Assembly (NCBI RefSeq): GCF_001468285.1
Contig: NZ_LNSB01000037.1
Span: 1-53,556 of the forward strand
Origin: Sphingopyxis sp. HIX
GTDB taxonomy: Bacteria > Pseudomonadota > Alphaproteobacteria > Sphingomonadales > Sphingomonadaceae
Length of the DNA stretch: 53,556 nucleotides
Direction: 5' to 3'
Position 1 is the first letter of the stretch; the number at the start of each line of letters is the position of its first letter. A program made the translations under genes and the position numbers. The notes below the pieces were generated by a model. It was not told the origin of the DNA, did no database searches, and saw only the letters and a program-made list of their open reading frames with translations. Below, one piece after another: positions 50,110-53,556 of the stretch.

Positions 50110-51294
50110 TCAGAAATAGCGGCGGTCGGCGGCAAGCCGGCGGAGGCGCGACGTCGCGCGCCGCTCCTCGGGCGTCACGCGCGGTTCGTCGCCGGGAAAT
50201 TCGCCCTTCACCGCGGCCAGCGGTACGAGCTTCGTCAGCGGCTTCTGCGGCGGCACGCCCGAGGCGAGCTGCTGGAAACGCATGAAGATGAAGCCCGATT
50301 CCACCCCCGTGGTGTCGAGCCAGTTCCACACCCCCGGGTCCTCGCCCGCGAGCACGTAGCGAAAGCGCCCGTCGCTCGACACGCGCGACTGCGCGCCGGT
50401 GATGCTCGACTGGACCGAGCGCGGGATGAAGCTGTTGAACCAGCGCGGATGCGCGAGCGCGAGGCTCTGATATTTGGCGTCGCACGGCTCGATCGTGATC
50501 ACCAGCGCCTGCCCCGCGGGCACCTGCCAACGGCCCTTGGTGTTGAACTGCCCCGGGAAATAGCCGGCATCGGCGGGGCCGACGGTCGGCGCCGGATAAT
50601 CGTTAAGCGGCAGCACCTTGGTCCAGTTGCGCGCGAAATCGTCGAGGAACTTGACCTGGTCGACCATGTTGCGCGCGGCGATGCTGTAGAGCTGCTGGAT
50701 ATCGGCGAGCGCGGGGCGGCGCGGCACGGGAACCGGCTGGTCCATGCGCTCGATCAGCATCGGGGTCGGCTGTTCGGTCAGCCAGTCGTTCACCGTCTGG
50801 CGCACGAACAGGCAGCGCGCGCGGTCGTCGCTCTTCATCCAGTTGCCGGGGCGCTCGGGGCCGCCGATCCACAATTCGAAACGCCCGTCGGCCTCGATCG
50901 TCAGCCGGCGCGATTCGAGCGCGCCGATGCGGTCGCCGACCACCCCGTCGTCGCCCGCGAGGCCCGAGACCAGCTCGAAACAATAATCGACCGTGTTCCC
51001 GCGATGCCCGAGCACGCGATAGACACCGCCGCCGTCGATCTGCGCGCTGTAATAATGATGGTCGGGTGTCGGCAGGCCCCAGGTGCGGACATTGTCCATG
51101 TCGCGCACGAAGGCGGGACGGTCGAGATCATAGCTTTTGAACGCGCGCTCGAGGTGGAAAATCCACATGCCGGCGAGATACTGATAGCCCTCGGCGAGAT
51201 CGGCGTCGGTGGTGCCGGGGTGCGCGCGGATGATCGCCTCGACCTCGCGCGCGGCCTCGATGAACTGGGCGTAGCCGGAGGCGGGTTCAGACAT
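50110..51294 (-). CDS. DUF1214-like protein
   Basis: 394 residues without a signal peptide, no known activity. The N-terminal part is helical (AEGYQYLAGMWIFHLERAFK) and the middle and end are beta-rich (PDHHYYSAQIDGGGVYRVLG, RWQVPAGQALVITIEPCD, RFRYVLAGEDPGVWNWLDT), as in DUF1214-type proteins; the family name is my best match, not certain. It overlaps the sulfotransferase stop by 8 nt, so the two are coupled. The constant pairing with a sulfotransferase here suggests that it binds or carries the sulfated product. Confidence 0.75.
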   Translation of the reverse strand: MSEPASGYAQFIEAAREVEAIIRAHPGTTDADLAEGYQYLAGMWIFHLERAFKSYDLDRPAFVRDMDNVRTWGLPTPDHHYYSAQIDGGGVYRVLGHRGNTVDYCFELVSGLAGDDGVVGDRIGALESRRLTIEADGRFELWIGGPERPGNWMKSDDRARCLFVRQTVNDWLTEQPTPMLIERMDQPVPVPRRPALADIQQLYSIAARNMVDQVKFLDDFARNWTKVLPLNDYPAPTVGPADAGYFPGQFNTKGRWQVPAGQALVITIEPCDAKYQSLALAHPRWFNSFIPRSVQSSITGAQSRVSSDGRFRYVLAGEDPGVWNWLDTTGVESGFIFMRFQQLASGVPPQKPLTKLVPLAAVKGEFPGDEPRVTPEERRATSRLRRLAADRRYF

Positions 51295-52465
51295 GGGCTT
51301 GGGTCTCCTGGCTGGGTGCTGCGCCCAAGAAGCCGAAAGCGTCGTCGACCATCGCCTCGGTCAGTTCGTAGCGGTCGAGCGAATATTGGTTGACGCCGTG
51401 CTTGCCGGCGGGGTTGTCGGCGATCCACGCGCGGATCGCGGCCTCGCCCTCGTCCGACAGCCGCGTCCCGGCCTGCAGGTAGAAGGCGCGGATATGCGGG
51501 ACCGGGTCGGACAGCAGGTCGCGGTAATCGACCTCGATCATCTTGAGCCGTGCGCCCAGCCGCGCGCGCGCCTGTTGGAAGCGGTGCATCTCGGGCACCC
51601 AATATTCGAGCGCGATACGCCCGATCGCCGCGGGCGAGCGCGCAAGATAAGGCTGCTGCGCCGCTTCGAGGGCGTTGCAGAAGGAGGCGACGACGGTTTT
51701 GAAATCGCGGCGCGGATAGACGAAGGTTGCGCCGGGATGAAAGGCGAGCATCTCCTCGAGATGACCGACGTGCACCGGGCTCTTGAGGATCCATTTGCGC
51801 CCGCGGCGCCCGCCGTCCTGCCACTGCAGATAACGCAGCAGGTCGGCGACATAGCGATAGCTCGGGCGGCGCGGCAGGCTGCGCAGATAGTCGAGATAAT
51901 CGGCATCGGGGACGCCGGTGTAGATGTGGCCGACATGCTGGAAGCTCAGATGATGGAGGTTCCAGTCCTCGTCGGCGTCGTCGGCGACCGCGGGGTGCGC
52001 CGCGTGCAGCGCGGGGTTATGGATGCGGATCGCTTCGGCGACCGCCTCGGCATAGGCCAGCCGCCCGCCGGGCATATGCGCTGCCTCCCCCGGGAAAGGC
52101 GCGGGGTTGAGCAGACGCCAGAATTTGAGCGACTGCATCGCGGGGTCGGCCGACATCATCCGCTGCAGCACGGTGGTGCCGCTGCGCGGGAAGCCGAGCA
52201 CGACGATCGGGTCGGCGACATTTTCGGTCAGGATTTCCGGATGGCGCGCAACATCCTCGGCGAAGCGCAGCCGGTTGATCAGCAGCCGCTGGACCATCGT
52301 ATCGAGCTGCGCGAAGCCTTCGTCGGTCGGGGTATTGCGGCGCGCGAAATGATAGAAGGCGTCGAGCGCGGCACGGAAATCCTCCGGCTCCTCGCGGTCG
52401 ATGCCGCTCTCCGCGCGCGCCGCGGCCAGCGCGCGCGCACCGTCCGCCGTGTCGAAACCCGTCAT
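51287..52465 (-). CDS. PAPS-dependent sulfotransferase
   Basis: 392 residues, transfers sulfate from PAPS to a hydroxyl group, cytoplasmic. The 5'-phosphosulfate loop is VVLGFPRSGTTVLQRMM (residues 88-104). The 3'-phosphate region is seen as FVYPRRDFKTVVASF, with KWILKSPVHVGHLEEM before it. The frame is open for another 177 codons upstream, but the ATG at 52465 overlaps the CysQ stop by ATGA and gives a normal N-terminus. Operon order APS kinase, CysQ, sulfotransferase, DUF1214 supplies PAPS, uses it and removes the PAP by-product. The acceptor is unknown; small hydrophobic alcohols or steroid-like compounds would suit this family type. Confidence 0.92.
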   Translation of the reverse strand: MTGFDTADGARALAAARAESGIDREEPEDFRAALDAFYHFARRNTPTDEGFAQLDTMVQRLLINRLRFAEDVARHPEILTENVADPIVVLGFPRSGTTVLQRMMSADPAMQSLKFWRLLNPAPFPGEAAHMPGGRLAYAEAVAEAIRIHNPALHAAHPAVADDADEDWNLHHLSFQHVGHIYTGVPDADYLDYLRSLPRRPSYRYVADLLRYLQWQDGGRRGRKWILKSPVHVGHLEEMLAFHPGATFVYPRRDFKTVVASFCNALEAAQQPYLARSPAAIGRIALEYWVPEMHRFQQARARLGARLKMIEVDYRDLLSDPVPHIRAFYLQAGTRLSDEGEAAIRAWIADNPAGKHGVNQYSLDRYELTEAMVDDAFGFLGAAPSQETQAHV

Positions 52466-53229
52466 GCGTCTTTTCCCCTGTTCGATGATGTCCGGCACGC
52501 CGCGAGCAGGCTCTCGGCCATCTCCCTGCGGCAGATCAGCAGGTCGGGCATCGCGACGTCGCGCTGATTGTAGACGAGCGGCGCGCCGTCGATCCGCGAG
52601 GCGTGGAGCCCGTGCGCGAGCGCCACCGCGGCGGGCGCGGCGCTGTCCCATTCGTACTGGCCGCCGCTGTGGAGATAGATGTCGACTTCGCCGCGCACCA
52701 CCGCCATCGCCTTGGCGCCCGCCGAGCCCATCGGCACGAGCTCGGCGCCGAGTTGCTCGGCCACGGCGAGCGCTTCGGCGGCGGGGCGCGTGCGGCTGAC
52801 CGCGAGGCGCGGGCGCGCGGCGACAGCGGGGAGCGGGCCGGCGCGGTCGGTCGCAAGCACGATGCCGCCGTCGAGGCCGGGCAAGGCCACGGCGCCGGCG
52901 ACGGGCGCGCCGTCGATCGCGAGCGCGACATGCACCGCCCAGTCGCTCCGCCCCTCGCCATATTCGCGCGTGCCGTCGAGCGGGTCGATAATCCACACGC
53001 GGCTTTTGCCGAGCCGATCTGGCGTATCCTTGCTTTCCTCCGACAGGATGCCGTCGTCGGGGCGCTGTTCGGTGAGCGCGTGGATCAGGAACTGGTTCGC
53101 GACCTGATCGCCCGCCTTGCCGAGCGCCTTGCCCGCGAACAGCCCGGAGTCGCGCACCGCCAGCAGGATGCGCCCCGCGGTCTCGGCGAGATGCGCCGCG
53201 AGCGCGGCGTCGTCGAGGCCGGCGTTCAT
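52462..53229 (-). CDS. cysQ: 3'(2'),5'-bisphosphate nucleotidase
   Basis: 255 residues, Mg-dependent phosphatase that turns PAP into AMP and so relieves product inhibition of sulfotransferases. The inositol-monophosphatase-fold metal ligands are seen: GD at 40-41, SEES at 63-66, [12 protein letters not shown] with D82 and D85, and YEWDSAAP near the end. It overlaps the APS kinase stop and the sulfotransferase start by ATGA on both sides. Together with the APS kinase it forms a dedicated PAPS cycle for the sulfotransferase. Confidence 0.95.
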   Translation of the reverse strand: MNAGLDDAALAAHLAETAGRILLAVRDSGLFAGKALGKAGDQVANQFLIHALTEQRPDDGILSEESKDTPDRLGKSRVWIIDPLDGTREYGEGRSDWAVHVALAIDGAPVAGAVALPGLDGGIVLATDRAGPLPAVAARPRLAVSRTRPAAEALAVAEQLGAELVPMGSAGAKAMAVVRGEVDIYLHSGGQYEWDSAAPAAVALAHGLHASRIDGAPLVYNQRDVAMPDLLICRREMAESLLAACRTSSNRGKDA

Positions 53230-53556
53230 CCGATGAGCCTGTCGACGATGATCTCGGCCGCCGCGTCCGGGGTCAAGGCCGTGGTATCGATGCGGACCTC
53301 GGGTACTTCGGGCGCCTCATAAGGACTATCGATGCCGGTGAAGTTCTTGAGCTGCCCGCTGCGGGCCTTCTTGTAGAGGCCCTTGACGTCGCGCTTCTCA
53401 GCCTCGGCCAGGGGCGTGTCGACGAAGATCTCGATAAATTCGCCGTCTGGCAGCATGGCGCGGACCATGTCGCGTTCGGCCTTGAACGGGCTGATGAACG
53501 CGGTGATCACGATCAGCCCGGCGTCGGTCATCAGCTTGGCGACCTCGCCGACGCGG
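53226..53556 (-). CDS. cysC: Adenylylsulfate kinase, C-terminal part (5' end beyond window)
   Basis: APS kinase phosphorylates adenylylsulfate to PAPS. The visible 109 residues are in frame to the window edge and begin RVGEVAKLM; then come [50 protein letters not shown] and [13 protein letters not shown], all close to the C-terminal half of E. coli CysC. In alphaproteobacteria this domain is often fused to the ATP sulfurylase large subunit (CysNC), which cannot be decided here. Its stop overlaps the CysQ start by ATGA. Confidence 0.93.
   Translation of the reverse strand, partial: RVGEVAKLMTDAGLIVITAFISPFKAERDMVRAMLPDGEFIEIFVDTPLAEAEKRDVKGLYKKARSGQLKNFTGIDSPYEAPEVPEVRIDTTALTPDAAAEIIVDRLIG

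Noticed and set aside
1..53556. Mobile element or prophage borders
   Set aside because: No transposase, integrase, tRNA-end repeat or terminal inverted repeat was seen, and base composition looks even across the window.

Overview
The window is a GC-rich stretch of an alphaproteobacterium, most likely a sphingomonad. The pointers are three large TonB-dependent receptors with the 'IVVTA' plug start and no Ton accessory genes, many stand-alone Rieske oxygenases, GMC oxidoreductases, P450s and TetR regulators, and dense head-to-tail operons with ATGA overlaps. It reads as a catabolic or conjugate-processing island. There are no tRNA or rRNA genes, insertion sequences, phage genes or CRISPR arrays.

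Layout. (1) 1-5444 (-): operon GMC oxidoreductase, two crotonases, aldehyde dehydrogenase, SDR (cut by the window start). (2) 5573-6564 (+): [2Fe-2S] ferredoxin and TetR1. (3) 6576-8711 (-): molybdopterin enzyme MopB1. (4) 8940-14513 (+): P450-1, two acyl-CoA dehydrogenases, MopB2; then TetR2. (5) 15315-17713 (+): DUF2889 protein and acyl-CoA synthetase ACS1; convergent with ACS2 (-), which carries a one-base frameshift. (6) 19442-20647 (+): Rieske oxygenase RHO1. (7) 25009-20652 (-): TonB receptor TBDR1, isochorismatase-like hydrolase, CoA-transferase; TetR3 lies upstream, and divergent from it a secreted tannase/feruloyl-esterase-like protein. (8) 30594-27851 (-): RHO2 and ACS4, divergent from (+) arylsulfatase, MopB3, MFS transporter (30694-36426). 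(9) 40106-36430 (-): TBDR2 and secreted lipase-like hydrolase. (10) alpha/beta hydrolase (-) divergent from TetR4 (+). (11) 45851-41910 (-): RHO3, ACS3, P450-2, divergent from GMC2 (+). (12) 53556-47648 (-): APS kinase (partial), CysQ, sulfotransferase, DUF1214 protein, TBDR3.

How the genes fit together. Outer-membrane receptors and secreted esterase, lipase and sulfatase would take up and deconjugate an organic substrate. P450s and Rieske enzymes would oxygenate it, and GMC, ALDH and SDR enzymes would raise alcohols to acids. Acyl-CoA synthetases or a CoA-transferase would activate the acids, and acyl-CoA dehydrogenases and crotonases would shorten them. The substrate cannot be read from sequence; a cyclic terpenoid, steroid-like or aryl-ester/aryl-sulfate compound fits the enzyme mix.

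The most notable structure is regulatory. Three different palindromic operator families, read by eye in the divergent promoters, divide the island into three regulons that match the TetR genes: AATTnATCGATTGA-like sites (5.4-15.3 kb), TTTACA-N12-TGTAAA sites (19-31 kb) and CTA-N7-TAG sites (40-46 kb). The second notable feature is three paralogous soluble single-subunit Mo/W-bisMGD enzymes that lack a recognisable Cys/Sec metal ligand. The third is a complete-looking PAPS-recycling sulfotransferase operon linked to a TonB receptor, in the same window as an arylsulfatase.
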